The notes: generated by a model not told the origin, from the sequence alone. A stretch of DNA of 64,000 nucleotides from Frigoribacterium faeni (GCF_011761235.1 NZ_JAAOYW010000001.1:1240781-1304780); one strand, 5' to 3'; positions 41,754-50,458 are shown, numbered from the stretch's first letter. Program-made: numbers and translations.

Positions 41754-42685
41754 CCCTTCACCGCCCCGGTCAGGCCGCCGACGATGCGGCGCTCGAACAG
41801 GCTGAAGAAGATCAGCGCGGGCAGCATCGACAGCGCCGTGAAGGCGAGCACCCTGGCCGTGTCGACCGAGTACTGCGACGAGAACGCCTGCACGCCGAGC
41901 GGCAGGGTGAACGTCGACGGGTCGTTGAGGATGAACAGCGGCAGCAGGTACGAGTTCCAGGCGCCGATGAAGGCGAGGATGCCGACCGTGATCACGCCGG
42001 GCAGCGACAGGCGCACCACCATGCGGAAGAAGAAGCCGAGGCGGCTGCAGCCGTCGATGAACGCGGCCTCCTCGATCTCGTCGGGGATGGCCCGCAGGAA
42101 CGGCACGAGGATGATGATCGTCGTCGGCAGCGCGAACGCGATCTGCGGCAGGATCACCCCCGCGAGCGAGTTCGTCAGGCCGAGGTCGCGGATCACGAGG
42201 TAGAGCGGCGTGATCGCGACGGTCATCGGGAACATCAGCCCGGCGGCGAACAGGGCGTAGAGCACGCCGCGGCCCGCGAAGCGGTAGCGCGCCAGCACGT
42301 AGCTCGCGGCGAGGCCGAGGGCGACCGTGCCGATGGTGGTGACCCCGGCCGAGATCAGCGAGTTGCCGACCTGCCGCCAGAAGGTGCCGCCGGTGAGCAC
42401 GTCGAGGTAGTTGCCGACCTGCCAGGGGCTGGGGAACCCGGAGGGGTCGGTCGTGATCTGCGCGTTGGTGCGGAAGCCGCCGAGCACGATGAACGCGACG
42501 GGCGCGAGCATCGCCACGATGACGACCACCGCGACCACGTACGCGACGCCGCGTCCGGGGTCGGCGATGCCGCGCCTCCTGCGGGTCGGTCGACCGGCGG
42601 TCGACCGGGGCGGACGCGACTGCGCGCCTCCGCCGTCGGGGCCCGCCGCGCCGCGGGGGCGAGCGGGCAGGGTGCTCGCGGTCAT
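41750..42685 (-). CDS. Carbohydrate ABC transporter permease (MalG type), locus B
   Basis: A 311-residue CUT1 permease: Arg/Pro-rich cytoplasmic N-terminus, six helices, MFPMTVAITPLYLVIRDLGL, and the EAA loop EIEEAAFIDGCSRLGFFFRMV followed by AFIGAWNSYLLPLFIL. ATG overlaps the upstream permease stop (ATGA, 42682-42685), and its own stop overlaps the GH3 start, so the whole operon is coupled. Confidence 0.94.
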   Translation of the reverse strand: MTASTLPARPRGAAGPDGGGAQSRPPRSTAGRPTRRRRGIADPGRGVAYVVAVVVIVAMLAPVAFIVLGGFRTNAQITTDPSGFPSPWQVGNYLDVLTGGTFWRQVGNSLISAGVTTIGTVALGLAASYVLARYRFAGRGVLYALFAAGLMFPMTVAITPLYLVIRDLGLTNSLAGVILPQIAFALPTTIIILVPFLRAIPDEIEEAAFIDGCSRLGFFFRMVVRLSLPGVITVGILAFIGAWNSYLLPLFILNDPSTFTLPLGVQAFSSQYSVDTARVLAFTALSMLPALIFFSLFERRIVGGLTGAVKG

Positions 42686-43704
42686 TTCTCGTCTCCTGAG
42701 GTGGTGAGGGCCCCGGCCGTGTCGCGACGCAGCACGAAGCGCTGGTAGACGAGGGCGACGACGAGCGAGATGAGGAACAGCACGACGGCGACGGCGTTGC
42801 CGTACCCGTAGCTGCCCGAGGTGCGGCCGTTCGCGACCATGTAGGTCGCCATGGTCGAGGTGCCGGCGGTCGCGGCGATGTACTGGCCCCAGATGATGTA
42901 GACGAGGTCGAACAGCTGCAGCGAGCCGATGATCGACAGGAACGCCCAGATGCGCAGGGTCGGGCCGAGCAGCGGCAGCGTGATGCGGCGCTGGATCTGC
43001 CACCAGGTGGCGCCGTCGATGGCCGCCGCCTCGCTGAGCTCCTCGGGCACGCCCTGGAGGCCGGCGAGGAACAGGATGACGGCGAAGCCGACGTACTTCC
43101 AGGTGATGATGACGAGCAGGGTCCAGATGGCGATGCTCGGATCGGCGAGCCAGTCCTGCGCGAGCGAGCCGAGCCCGATCTTGGTCAGCAGGTCGTTCAC
43201 GGCGCCGCTGCCCTGGAGCATGAGGCTCCAGCCGGTGCCGACGACGACCTCGCTGATGACGTAGGGCACGAAGATCAGCACGCGGATCAGCGACTGGCCG
43301 CGCAGCTTGCGGTTGAGCAGCAGCGCCAGGCCGATGGCGACCGGCCCCTGCAGCACGAGCGAGAGCACGACGATGGTCGCGTTGTGCCGCAGCGCGTCGA
43401 GGAACGTCGTGTCCTGGAAGATCGTGAGGTAGTTGCGGAACCCGACGAAGTCGGTCGGGGCCCCGAAGCCGGACCAGCTGAAGAAGCCGTAGTAGGCGGC
43501 CATCACGATCGGGAAGACCACGAAGGCCAGGAAGACCACGAGGGCCGGCCCGACCAGCAGCGCGATCTCGAGGGCGCGCGCCCCACGGCCCTTCCGGGAC
43601 ACGGCCCGGGAGGCCGCCGGGGGCGACGCGAGTGCGTCGCCCCCGGCGGTGGCGTGGGGCCGCGACGGTGCGGCGGGCCGCACGGACGGTTCGCGGACGC
43701 TCAC
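42682..43704 (-). CDS. Carbohydrate ABC transporter permease (MalF type), locus B
   Basis: A 340-residue CUT1 permease with a 45-residue cytoplasmic N-terminal extension, six helices and the EAA loop EELSEAAAIDGATWWQIQRRITLPLLGPTL (residues about 215-245). AGGAGCCCGACC precedes the GTG at 43704. It lies 10 bp after the binding-protein gene. Confidence 0.93.
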   Translation of the reverse strand: MSVREPSVRPAAPSRPHATAGGDALASPPAASRAVSRKGRGARALEIALLVGPALVVFLAFVVFPIVMAAYYGFFSWSGFGAPTDFVGFRNYLTIFQDTTFLDALRHNATIVVLSLVLQGPVAIGLALLLNRKLRGQSLIRVLIFVPYVISEVVVGTGWSLMLQGSGAVNDLLTKIGLGSLAQDWLADPSIAIWTLLVIITWKYVGFAVILFLAGLQGVPEELSEAAAIDGATWWQIQRRITLPLLGPTLRIWAFLSIIGSLQLFDLVYIIWGQYIAATAGTSTMATYMVANGRTSGSYGYGNAVAVVLFLISLVVALVYQRFVLRRDTAGALTTSGDEK

Positions 43705-43714
43705 GGTCGGGCTC

Positions 43715-45004
43715 CTAGGCCTTCTTCGCGGCGGCGTCGACGGCGTCGACGAACTGCTCGGGAGTGCCGTCGCCCGAGAGCAGGTCGACCACGGCGACGT
43801 TCATCGCGTTGCCGACGTTGAGGCCGTAGACGGTGTCGAGCCACTGCGAGACGAAGGGAGCGTCGTTGTAGGCGCTGATGACGTCCTGCAGGTAGGGCTC
43901 GGTGACGGACTCCTGGGCGACCGTGTTGACCGGGGGCGCGTTGAAGGCCTTGTAGTAGGCCGTCTGCACGTCGGGGGTCGCGAGGTAGTTCAGGAAGTCG
44001 ACGCACGAGTCGGGCGCGTCGGTCGAGCACGAGTACCCGTCGACGCCGCCCATGATGGCGCCGGGCTCACCGTCGCCGCCGTCGATCTCGGGGAACGGGA
44101 ACCAGCCCAGGTCGGGCAGCGGCTTCGCGTCGGGGGTGAGCGAGGCGATGACGCCCGGGTCCCACGCGCCCATCAGCTCCATGCCGGCCTGCTTGTTGGC
44201 GATGAGGCCGGCCGAGCTGCCGGCGCCCTGCTGGGCGGCGGTGGTGAGGAAGCCCTCGTTGAAGGGCTCGGTGTCGCGGAAGTCGGCGAGGTCCTGCGCG
44301 GCGTCGACCCAGCAGGGGTCGCTGAAGTCGCGGTCGGCGGCGGCCTTCTCCAGGGTGTCGCTGCTGCAGTTGCGCAGGGCGAAGAAGAAGTACCAGTGGG
44401 CGGCGGGCCAGGCGTCCTTGCCGCCGAGGGCGACGGGCTGCGTGCCCGAGTCCTTGAGCGCGGTGACGGCGTCGTCGAGCTCGTCCATCGTCGTCGGGGG
44501 CGTCGTGATGCCCGCCGCCGAGAAGACGTCCTGGCTGTACCAGAACCCGCCGGGCAGCACGGCCACCGGCATCGAGTAGACCTTGCCGTCGATCGAGCCG
44601 GCGCCGAAGGTGCCCTCGCTGATGTCGGCGCGGGCGTCGTCCGAGATGCCGTCGGTGATGTCCTTGACCTGGCCGGCCTTGACCATGGCGTCGAGCTTGC
44701 CGCCGCCGCGCTGCAGGAACACGTCGGGGGCGTCGCCCGAGTTGAGGGCCGTCTGCAGCTTGCTGTCGAAGTCCTCGTTCTGCACGGTCTGGACGTCGAT
44801 CTTCACGTCCGGGTTGGCCTCGGTGAAGTCGGCCGCGGCCTTGACCCAGAAGTCCTGGCCGGGGCCGGTGGTCGAGTTCTGCCACAGGGTGAGGGTGCCG
44901 TCGTCGGAACCCCCGGATCCGCCTGCGCTGCAGCCGGTCAGGAGTCCTGCTCCCATGAGCAGGGCTGCGGACCCTGCCAGGAGTCGTCGGGTCGTCGTCG
45001 TCAT
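43715..45004 (-). CDS. Sugar ABC transporter substrate-binding lipoprotein, locus B
   Basis: A 429-residue extracellular family 1 binding protein. Lipobox LLTGC, then LTLWQNSTTGPGQDFWVKAA, APDVFLQRGGGKLDAMVKAG, FWYSQDVFSAAG and GGVDGYSCSTDAPDSCVDFL. Four Cys residues in the C-lobe (NCSSD, DPCW, YSCS, DSCV) may form disulphides. ATG 45004 is chosen because it starts a normal signal peptide after GGTGGCAACG; a longer form from 45109 would be basic and atypical. It is the first gene of the locus B operon. The linked GH3 suggests a beta-gluco- or xylo-oligosaccharide. Confidence 0.93.
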   Translation of the reverse strand: MTTTTRRLLAGSAALLMGAGLLTGCSAGGSGGSDDGTLTLWQNSTTGPGQDFWVKAAADFTEANPDVKIDVQTVQNEDFDSKLQTALNSGDAPDVFLQRGGGKLDAMVKAGQVKDITDGISDDARADISEGTFGAGSIDGKVYSMPVAVLPGGFWYSQDVFSAAGITTPPTTMDELDDAVTALKDSGTQPVALGGKDAWPAAHWYFFFALRNCSSDTLEKAAADRDFSDPCWVDAAQDLADFRDTEPFNEGFLTTAAQQGAGSSAGLIANKQAGMELMGAWDPGVIASLTPDAKPLPDLGWFPFPEIDGGDGEPGAIMGGVDGYSCSTDAPDSCVDFLNYLATPDVQTAYYKAFNAPPVNTVAQESVTEPYLQDVISAYNDAPFVSQWLDTVYGLNVGNAMNVAVVDLLSGDGTPEQFVDAVDAAAKKA

Positions 45005-45110
45005 CGTTGCCACCTGTTCCTCGTCGTTGAGCGGCCGTGGTCGGCCTGTGACGCAGCGCTCCGATGTGCTGCGTCGGACAAGTGTCAGAAAGTCGAGGAG
45101 GAGTGTCAAA

Positions 45111-45130
45111 CGTTTTCGAAAAGCTTTTCG
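45111..45130. promoter_or_regulatory. LacI-type operator of sugar locus B
   Basis: CGTTTTCGAAAAGCTTTTCG contains the palindromes TTTTCGAAAA and GAAAAGCTTTTC in an A/T-rich island. It lies in the divergent region between the binding-protein gene and LacI, 21 bp from the LacI start. Confidence 0.65.
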
Positions 45131-45137
45131 ACGGGTC

Positions 45138-45143
45138 TAGGCT
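45138..45143 (+). promoter_or_regulatory. -10 hexamer of leaderless lacI, locus B
   Basis: TAGGCT is followed by 7 bases and the GTG at 45151. The operator above would cover its -35 region. Confidence 0.5.
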
Positions 45144-45150
45144 CGCGCTC

Positions 45151-46170
45151 GTGAACGCCCGCCCCACGATCCACGACGTCGCCGCCGCCGCCGGCGTGTC
45201 GATGGCGACGGTGTCGAAGGCGGTCAACGGCCGCTACGGCGTCTCGCCCGAGACCGTCGCCCGGGTCATGGCCGTCGTCGACGCGCTCGGCTACGAGTCG
45301 AGCCTGGTCGCGAGCAGCATGCGCGCCCGGCGCACAGGCGTCATCGGCGTGCTCGTCGCCGACTTCGAGCCGTTCAGCTCGGAGGTGCTCAAGGGCGTCG
45401 GCACCGCCGTGCGGCAGCTCGGCGCCGAGTACGACCTGCTCGCCTACAGCGGCGCGCACCACGGCGGCGCCGACGGCTGGGAGCGCCGCTCGCTCAGCCG
45501 CCTCAGCGGCACCCTCATCGACGGGGCGATCCTCGTCACGCCCTCGGTGCTCACCACGCCGGCGAGCGTGCCGGTGGTCGCCGTCGACCCGCACAAGGGG
45601 CGCGCCGACCTGCCCAGCGTCGAGGCCGACAGCCGAGGAGGCGCGGTGCAGGCGGTCGAGCACCTCGTCTCCCTGGGGCACCGGCGCATCGGGTTCCTCG
45701 CGGGTCGGCCCGACCTGCGCTCCGCGTCGCTGCGCGAGGCCGGCTACGCCCTCGCGCTCCGCTCGGCCGGCATCACGCGCGATCCGTCGCTGACCCGCGA
45801 CGGCGACTTCGAGATGGGCGCGGCGCGCCGCGCCGCCCGGGCCCTGCTCGAGGGGGCCGCGGCCGACCGGCCGACCGCTGTGTTCGCCGCCAACGACCTC
45901 TCGGCGATCGCCGTGCTGCGCACGGCCCACGAGCTCGGGCTGCGGGTGCCCGACGACCTCAGCGTCGTCGGCTTCGACGACATCCCCGAGGCGTCGCGCG
46001 AACAGCCCGCGCTCACGACGGTGCGGCAGCCGATGCACCGGCTCGGCACCGTCGCCACGACGATGCTCTTCACGCTGCTCGAGGGCGGCGCGATCGCCCA
46101 GCCCGAGGTGCAGCTGCCGACCAAGCTCGTCGTGCGCGGGACGACGGGGCCGGTGCCCGCCGGCCGGTGA
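45151..46170 (+). CDS. LacI family transcriptional regulator, locus B
   Basis: A 339-residue LacI repressor: HTH TIHDVAAAAGVSMATVSKAVNG, hinge SSLVASSMRARRTGVIGVL, effector domain with VPVVAVDPHKG, LVSLGHRRIGFLAGRPDLRS and LSVVGFDDIPEASREQPALTTVRQPM. GTG 45151 is chosen because the HTH begins six residues later; the upstream ATG at 45064 would add a non-conserved extension across the operator. It likely represses itself and the divergent transporter/GH3 operon. Confidence 0.94.
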   Translation: MNARPTIHDVAAAAGVSMATVSKAVNGRYGVSPETVARVMAVVDALGYESSLVASSMRARRTGVIGVLVADFEPFSSEVLKGVGTAVRQLGAEYDLLAYSGAHHGGADGWERRSLSRLSGTLIDGAILVTPSVLTTPASVPVVAVDPHKGRADLPSVEADSRGGAVQAVEHLVSLGHRRIGFLAGRPDLRSASLREAGYALALRSAGITRDPSLTRDGDFEMGAARRAARALLEGAAADRPTAVFAANDLSAIAVLRTAHELGLRVPDDLSVVGFDDIPEASREQPALTTVRQPMHRLGTVATTMLFTLLEGGAIAQPEVQLPTKLVVRGTTGPVPAGR

Positions 46171-46218
46171 GGGGTGCGCCGCCGGACGGCCGGGTGCGGG
46201 TCGGGCCGTGTGCTCTCG

Positions 46219-46316
46219 TCGTTCAGGAAGCCGCGAGGCCCGGGTTCCTGATCGCTGCACGATTCAGGACGCCCGCGTCCTGAACTGTGCGACTCAGGAC
46301 GCACGTTCCTGAACGA
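46219..46316. repeat. 98-bp multi-hairpin element, family 3, copy 1
   Basis: Outer arms TCGTTCAGGAA (46219-46229) and TTCCTGAACGA (46306-46316) enclose further TCAGGA/TCCTGA pairs, including TTCAGGACGCCCGCGTCCTGAA in the middle, so it can fold into two or three stacked hairpins. Copies at 46481-46577 and 50543-50639 share the ends and the inner order. It follows the LacI stop by 48 bp. Confidence 0.88.
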
Positions 46317-46403
46317 GGGAGCGCAGGAGGTGCGGGTCGGGTCGGCCGGATCAGGTGGGACCGCGTCGGACGGGAGGGGCGGGAGCGGCTGGCGGGCACT
46401 CCG

Positions 46404-46449
46404 TCGGGGACGATGCCCGCGCCTCCTCGGGGACGGTGCCCGCGGCTCC
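46404..46449. repeat. Two tandem 23-bp direct repeats
   Basis: TCGGGGACGATGCCCGCGCC and TCGGGGACGGTGCCCGCGGC begin units 46404-46426 and 46427-46449, which differ at two positions. They lie between family 3 copies 1 and 2 in the 479-bp spacer 46171-46649, which has no gene that I can support. Confidence 0.8.
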
Positions 46450-46480
46450 TCGTGTTCGACGGCCGCACCGCTTGCTCTCG

Positions 46481-46577
46481 TCGTTCAGGAAGTCTCGGGC
46501 CCGAGTTCCTGATCGGTGCACGGTTCAGGATGCTCGCGTCCTGAACTGCGCGACTCAGGACGCGCGTTCCTGAACGA
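46481..46577. repeat. 97-bp multi-hairpin element, family 3, copy 2
   Basis: Same ends (TCGTTCAGGAA and TTCCTGAACGA) and inner TTCAGGA...TCCTGAA hairpin as copy 1, with about 85% identity by eye. The shared flanks CTCTCG before and GAGGGAG/GAGGAGAG after extend the outer stem. Differences in one arm are often matched in the other, so the fold is kept. Confidence 0.88.
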
Positions 46578-46599
46578 GGAGAGAAGGAGGGGGGACGGC

Positions 46600-46632
46600 G
46601 AAGGCCCCCGCCGCAGTGCGACGGGGGCCTTC
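46600..46632 (-). terminator. Terminator of the GlsB-like gene
   Basis: GAAGGCCCCCG (46600-46610) and CGGGGGCCTTC (46622-46632) form a perfect 11-bp stem, 18 bp downstream of the stop codon on the minus strand. Confidence 0.8.
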
Positions 46633-46649
46633 GGGTGCTGCGGGTCGGG

Positions 46650-46919
46650 TCAGCGCTTGGCGCCGCGACGACCGGTGATGAAGCCCCAGATGAGCAGGAC
46701 GACGATGGCGCCGACGATGGCGATGAGCCAGCTCTGGATGGAGAAGAAGCCCTCGTAGCCGATGCCGAACACGGCGCCGCCGATCCAGCCGCCGATGAGG
46801 GCACCGATGACGCCCAGGACGAGCGTGGCGAGCCATCCGCCGCCCTGACGGCCGGGGAGGATGAGCTTGGCGATGGCGCCGGCGATGAGGCCGAGGAGGA
46901 TGAAGGCGATGAAGCTCAT
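46650..46919 (-). CDS. GlsB/YeaQ/YmgE family stress-response membrane protein
   Basis: An 89-residue transglycosylase-associated-protein family member with three membrane helices (FIAFILLGLIAGAIAKLI, LATLVLGVIGALIGGWIGG, WLIAIVGAIVVLLIWGFITG) and the conserved LPGRQGGGW loop after helix 1. AAAGGG lies 8 bases before the ATG. The family is induced by general stress in many bacteria, but its biochemical role is unknown. A strong terminator follows it and its own 187-bp upstream region holds no other gene. Confidence 0.93.
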   Translation of the reverse strand: MSFIAFILLGLIAGAIAKLILPGRQGGGWLATLVLGVIGALIGGWIGGAVFGIGYEGFFSIQSWLIAIVGAIVVLLIWGFITGRRGAKR

Positions 46920-47094
46920 GGTGAGCCCTTTCTGAAGATGGTGAGGGGCCGCCGCCGGGTAAGGCGACCCGAGGTCGACCACCAGCTTGCTCCCAGTTCG
47001 GCGCTTTGTCCGGAATCAGTCAGGAACACCCCCTTGTGCCCCGTCCCGCCGAGGGCTAAAGAGGCGGTCCGGACACCCAGGCCGACGTGACGCC

Positions 47095-47100
47095 TACGGT
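47095..47100 (+). promoter_or_regulatory. -10 hexamer of leaderless PAP2 gene
   Basis: TACGGT is followed by GGATCG and the GTG at 47107. Confidence 0.55.
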
Positions 47101-47106
47101 GGATCG

Positions 47107-47853
47107 GTGCCCGCTTCCGACCACCGCACCGACCCCCGGGCCGGCACGCGCACCCGCGCGCTGGCCCGCCGCCTGGGTCCGCGCCGGGCGCTCGCCCTCG
47201 TCCTGCTGGTCGGGCTCGCGGTCGTGCTCGCCGCCTCCTCGTGGGTCTCGGGCCTCTACGTCGCCGTCACCGACGACGAGAGCGTCGCGCTGCTCGACGA
47301 GCCGACGCTGCGCCTCGCGACGCAGGTCCGCTCCCCCGGGCTCGACGACGCCGTGACAGCGTGGACGACCGCCGCCGGGGTCTGGGGGCTGCCCGCGCTC
47401 GCCCTCGTCGTGGTGGTCGTGCTCGCCCTGCGCGACCGGTCGTGGCTGCCCGTCGTCCTCGGGCTCGCGGCCGGCGGCGGCTCGGTGCTGATGACCCTCG
47501 TGGGCAAGCAGCTGGTCGGCCGCGACCGCCCCCCGCTGTCGGACGCCGTGCCGCCGTACGAGACGTCGGCGTCGTTCCCCTCCGGGCACACGCTGAACGC
47601 CACGGTCGTCGTCGGGATCGTCGCCTGGCTGCTGGTGCAGCGCCAGACGCGGCGCTGCCTGCGGGTGCTGACGGTCGCCTCCTCGGCGCTGCTCGCCCTG
47701 TCGATCGGGCTCAGCCGCGTGTACCTCGGCCACCACTGGCTCACGGACGTGCTCGCCGGCTGGCTGCTCGCCGCCGCGTGGCTGACGGTCGTGGTCGTCG
47801 CGCACCGGGCGTGGCTGCTGGGCCGGGAGGCCGCGGACGAGCCGAGCCCCTAG
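47107..47853 (+). CDS. PAP2 superfamily membrane phosphatase
   Basis: A 248-residue protein with six membrane helices and the three PAP2 catalytic motifs: KQLVGRDRPP, SFPSGHTLNA and SRVYLGHHWLTDVLAGW, which carry the Lys/Arg, His and His/Asp active-site residues on the outer face. It probably dephosphorylates undecaprenyl pyrophosphate or phosphatidic/phosphatidylglycerol-phosphate-type lipids. GTG 47107 follows a -10 hexamer by 6 bases (leaderless); an earlier in-frame start would add 40 non-conserved basic residues. Confidence 0.93.
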   Translation: MPASDHRTDPRAGTRTRALARRLGPRRALALVLLVGLAVVLAASSWVSGLYVAVTDDESVALLDEPTLRLATQVRSPGLDDAVTAWTTAAGVWGLPALALVVVVVLALRDRSWLPVVLGLAAGGGSVLMTLVGKQLVGRDRPPLSDAVPPYETSASFPSGHTLNATVVVGIVAWLLVQRQTRRCLRVLTVASSALLALSIGLSRVYLGHHWLTDVLAGWLLAAAWLTVVVVAHRAWLLGREAADEPSP

Positions 47854-48060
47854 GAGGCCCGTGCGTCGACGCTGACGCAGGAGCCGTGCCGAGAGTCGGG
47901 TGGGTCTCTCGGCGTCCGTCGGAGTTTCGGGCCCTCGACGGTGCGCGGCCGCGAGCCGCGCCGGGTGCCTAGGGACACCCGGGCATGTGTTCGGAGCCGA
48001 TCCCTCCCCCGTTTGGGTCACACGACGACGGGATCGCCCCGGCGCCGTCGGCAGGGTCAC

Positions 48061-48148
48061 GAGGAGGCGCGTCCAGGGTCCCGAGGAGGCGCGCGCGACG
48101 AGCCCAGGAGGCGCGCGTCACCCGCCGAGGAGGCGCCCCCTGCGAGCA
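48061..48148. repeat. Four-copy 22-bp periodic array of (G/C)AGGAGGCGC
   Basis: GAGGAGGCGC starts at 48061, 48083 and 48127, and CAGGAGGCGC at 48105: exactly 22 bp apart four times. Bases between the motifs vary. The period is two turns of the helix and not a multiple of three, so it is not coding. It lies in the 341-bp spacer 47854-48194, whose other content is a weak GGGTG/CACCC dyad near 47965 and no gene. Confidence 0.85.
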
Positions 48149-48194
48149 CGCACGCCTCGCGCGGAGCATGCTGGAGCCCTACCGAGGGGGACCC

Positions 48195-48608
48195 GTGAAG
48201 TACATCGTCTACGGCGAGAACCGCGTGATGACCGGCGACGCGATCGCCGAGGCCGTCATCGCCTACGCCGCGGCGCTCGGCCAGAACGGCACGACCGACA
48301 TCGTCGACGTGCCCACCAGCGACGAGCACGGCACGGCCACCACCGCCGAGCTGCTGCTCGGCCCCGCCAGCCAGCTCATGATCGAGAGCGCCCCCGACGA
48401 CGAGCTCGAGCCCGAGGACGACGCCCTCGTGGCCGAGCTCGTGCGCCGTGCCGCCGCCGTGGGCGGGGCCCGCTTTGTCGACGCCGCCTCGGCCGACTCG
48501 GTCGACCAGGACCAGCACGAGGCGCACTCGGCCGCCCGCGGGGCGGTGCGTCCCGGCGCGCCCGAGCCGCGCACGTCGCGCGACGACGAGGGCGACCGGC
48601 CCGCCTGA
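48195..48608 (+). CDS. Small conserved-looking protein, unknown
   Basis: A 137-residue protein: VKYIVYGENRVMTGDAIAEAVIAYAAALGQ at the start, then TDIVDVPTSDEHGTATTAELLLGPASQLMIE (mixed alpha/beta), an acidic stretch and a disordered Arg/Pro/Asp-rich tail. GAGGGGGACCC precedes GTG 48195; an in-frame ATG at 48168 is a less likely start. I do not recognise the family. Upstream is the 22-bp periodic array, which may control it. Confidence 0.7.
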   Translation: MKYIVYGENRVMTGDAIAEAVIAYAAALGQNGTTDIVDVPTSDEHGTATTAELLLGPASQLMIESAPDDELEPEDDALVAELVRRAAAVGGARFVDAASADSVDQDQHEAHSAARGAVRPGAPEPRTSRDDEGDRPA

Positions 48609-48624
48609 GGCACCTGCCGGGCGA

Positions 48625-49776
48625 CTAGACGCGCTGCTGCCGCGGCACGACGACGCGCTCGAACACGACCACGCCCGCGGTCGCGACCGGGATGGCGACG
48701 AGGGCCCCGAGCACGCCGCCGAGGGCTCCCCCGCCGAACGCCGCGACGATGACGAGCGCGCCCGGCACGGCCACGGCCTTCGACATGACCCGCGGCGTGA
48801 GCACGTAGGCCTCGACCTGGGCGTAGACGAGCAGCACGACGCCGACGACGATCGCCGTGACGGGCGACACCGTGAGGGTCGCGACGACGATGATCGCGTA
48901 GGCGACGACCGTCCCGACGACGGGGATCAGCGCGCCGAGGAACGCGAGGGTGGCGAAGAGCACCGGCACCGGCCCGCCCGCGATGCTGAGCACGACGAAG
49001 ACGAACACCGCGTTGACCGCGGCGAGCGCCACCTGCCCGGCGACGTAGCGGCCGACCGAGAGGAAGATCTCGTCCGCGATGTCCATCACGCGCTCGCGGT
49101 GGCTCTTGGGGACGGCACGGCTCAGCGACCGGAGCATCTGGGGCAGGGTCACCGCGAAGTACAGCGTGAGGATCGCCACGATGACGACCGCCGTGATGCC
49201 GTTCGTGATGCCCTGGCCGACGGCGAGCAGGCCGCCGCCGAGGGCGAGCAGCTGGTCCGGGTCGAGCAGGTACGAGCTGATGCCCGCGACGGCGTCGTCG
49301 ACGTCGATCTCGAGCCCGAGCGTCTCGACGGCCTGCTGCACCCACGGCTGCCGGGAGGCGTCCTGCAGCGCCGCGGGCGCGGTGCGGATCACGTGCCCGA
49401 CCTGCTCGACGAGCGCCGGGACGACGAGGGAGAGGATGCCGGCCACCGCGCCGACGACGAGCACGACGGTGACGACGACGCCGACCCACCGGGGCGCCCC
49501 GGCACGGGCGAGGCGACGCACCACCGGCTCGAAGGCCAGGGCGAGGAAGAACGCGAGGCCGATGTAGACGATGACCGTCGAGAGGGCCATCAGGGTGACG
49601 ATGATGCCGACCCCGAGCCCGCCGCCGAGCGTCGCGATCAGGCCGAAGCGGAACGCCCCCGACCGGGCCTGGGGGCGGGGCGGGACGTCGCCCGTGGGGG
49701 CCGTGACGACGCGGCCGGGACCGCCGGTGGACGTCGTCGAGCGGCGCACGCGGCGCGCCTGGTGGGAGAGGGGCAT
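48625..49776 (-). CDS. AI-2E family transporter
   Basis: A 383-residue membrane protein of the AI-2E/PerM family with about eight helices: GVGIIVTLMALSTVIVYIGLAF, FEPVVRRLARAG, TAVVIVAILTLYFAVTLPQM, FATLAFLGALIPVVGTVVAY (the conserved PxxG segment) and VYAQVEAYVLTPRVMSKAV. Despite its name, members also act as sodium/proton exchangers or exporters of unknown compounds. ATG 49776 is chosen. It is followed on the same transcript side by nothing obvious and converges with the gene at 48195. Confidence 0.92.
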   Translation of the reverse strand: MPLSHQARRVRRSTTSTGGPGRVVTAPTGDVPPRPQARSGAFRFGLIATLGGGLGVGIIVTLMALSTVIVYIGLAFFLALAFEPVVRRLARAGAPRWVGVVVTVVLVVGAVAGILSLVVPALVEQVGHVIRTAPAALQDASRQPWVQQAVETLGLEIDVDDAVAGISSYLLDPDQLLALGGGLLAVGQGITNGITAVVIVAILTLYFAVTLPQMLRSLSRAVPKSHRERVMDIADEIFLSVGRYVAGQVALAAVNAVFVFVVLSIAGGPVPVLFATLAFLGALIPVVGTVVAYAIIVVATLTVSPVTAIVVGVVLLVYAQVEAYVLTPRVMSKAVAVPGALVIVAAFGGGALGGVLGALVAIPVATAGVVVFERVVVPRQQRV

Positions 49777-49792
49777 TCGTCCATCCTGGCGC

Positions 49793-50452
49793 TCAGGGGC
49801 GCGGGAGGGCCGACGAGGCCGCGGCACCCTCCCGGCGGAGCCCGACGACGAGCCAGGTGACCGCCGCGACGAGCAGGGTCACGACGACGAGCACCTGGAC
49901 GCCGACGGACGCCCAGCCGCCGCCGATCGAGAGCACCAGCGAGAGCCCCGCGGCGGTCGAGAACAGCAGCACCCGCACCAGCGCGACGACGGCCCACGGG
50001 ACGAGCGCCCGGCCCGCGACGCCCGGCAGCCCGCCGGAGCGCGCGGCGAGGACCGCCCCCACGAGGGCGGCGACGGCGCCGACCACCGAGAGCACCACGA
50101 CGAGCGCCGCGACGGGACGCGACGCGAACGCCGCGCCCGTCGGCAGGGCGACGACGACGCCGACGACCAGCTGGAGCACGGCCGCCGCACGCAGGGCGAT
50201 CCGCCCCGCCGACGAGCCGACGCAGATGCCGCGCCGACCGCCCACGAGCCAGAGCGCGGCCGACGACGCGAGCACGGCGACGAGGCTCAGCACGGCGGGC
50301 ACGACGGCGAGGGACGTCCCCACCGACGCTGCGTACGCGACGGGGAGGCGCACCGCCGTGACCAGCGCCGCCAGGCCGAGCAGCGCCCCGGCGGCGACGA
50401 GCGCCCGGCGGTCGAGTGAGGCGTACGGCGGGCGGGTCACGGGATCGCTCAT
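49793..50452 (-). CDS. Multi-pass membrane protein, unknown
   Basis: A 219-residue protein with about six membrane helices (LVAAGALLGLAALVTAVRL, VVPAVLSLVAVLASSAALWL, AAAVLQLVVGVVVALPTGAAF, ALVVVLSVVGAVAALVGAVL, VPWAVVALVRVLLFSTAAGL, GVQVLVVVTLLVAAVTWLVV). No conserved family motif was recognised. The ATG follows TAGCGT by 6 bases. It ends 16 bp before the AI-2E transporter gene and may be co-transcribed with it. Confidence 0.78.
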   Translation of the reverse strand: MSDPVTRPPYASLDRRALVAAGALLGLAALVTAVRLPVAYAASVGTSLAVVPAVLSLVAVLASSAALWLVGGRRGICVGSSAGRIALRAAAVLQLVVGVVVALPTGAAFASRPVAALVVVLSVVGAVAALVGAVLAARSGGLPGVAGRALVPWAVVALVRVLLFSTAAGLSLVLSIGGGWASVGVQVLVVVTLLVAAVTWLVVGLRREGAAASSALPRP

Positions 50453-50458
50453 GCCCCG

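Noticed and set aside
46287-46544. Short open frames in the spacer 46171-46649
   Set aside because: They run through family 3 repeats and tandem 23-bp repeats, have no ribosome site and give low-complexity products.
48061-48148. CRISPR-like array
   Set aside because: The 22-bp period is too short, only about 10 bases are conserved per unit, and there are no cas genes.
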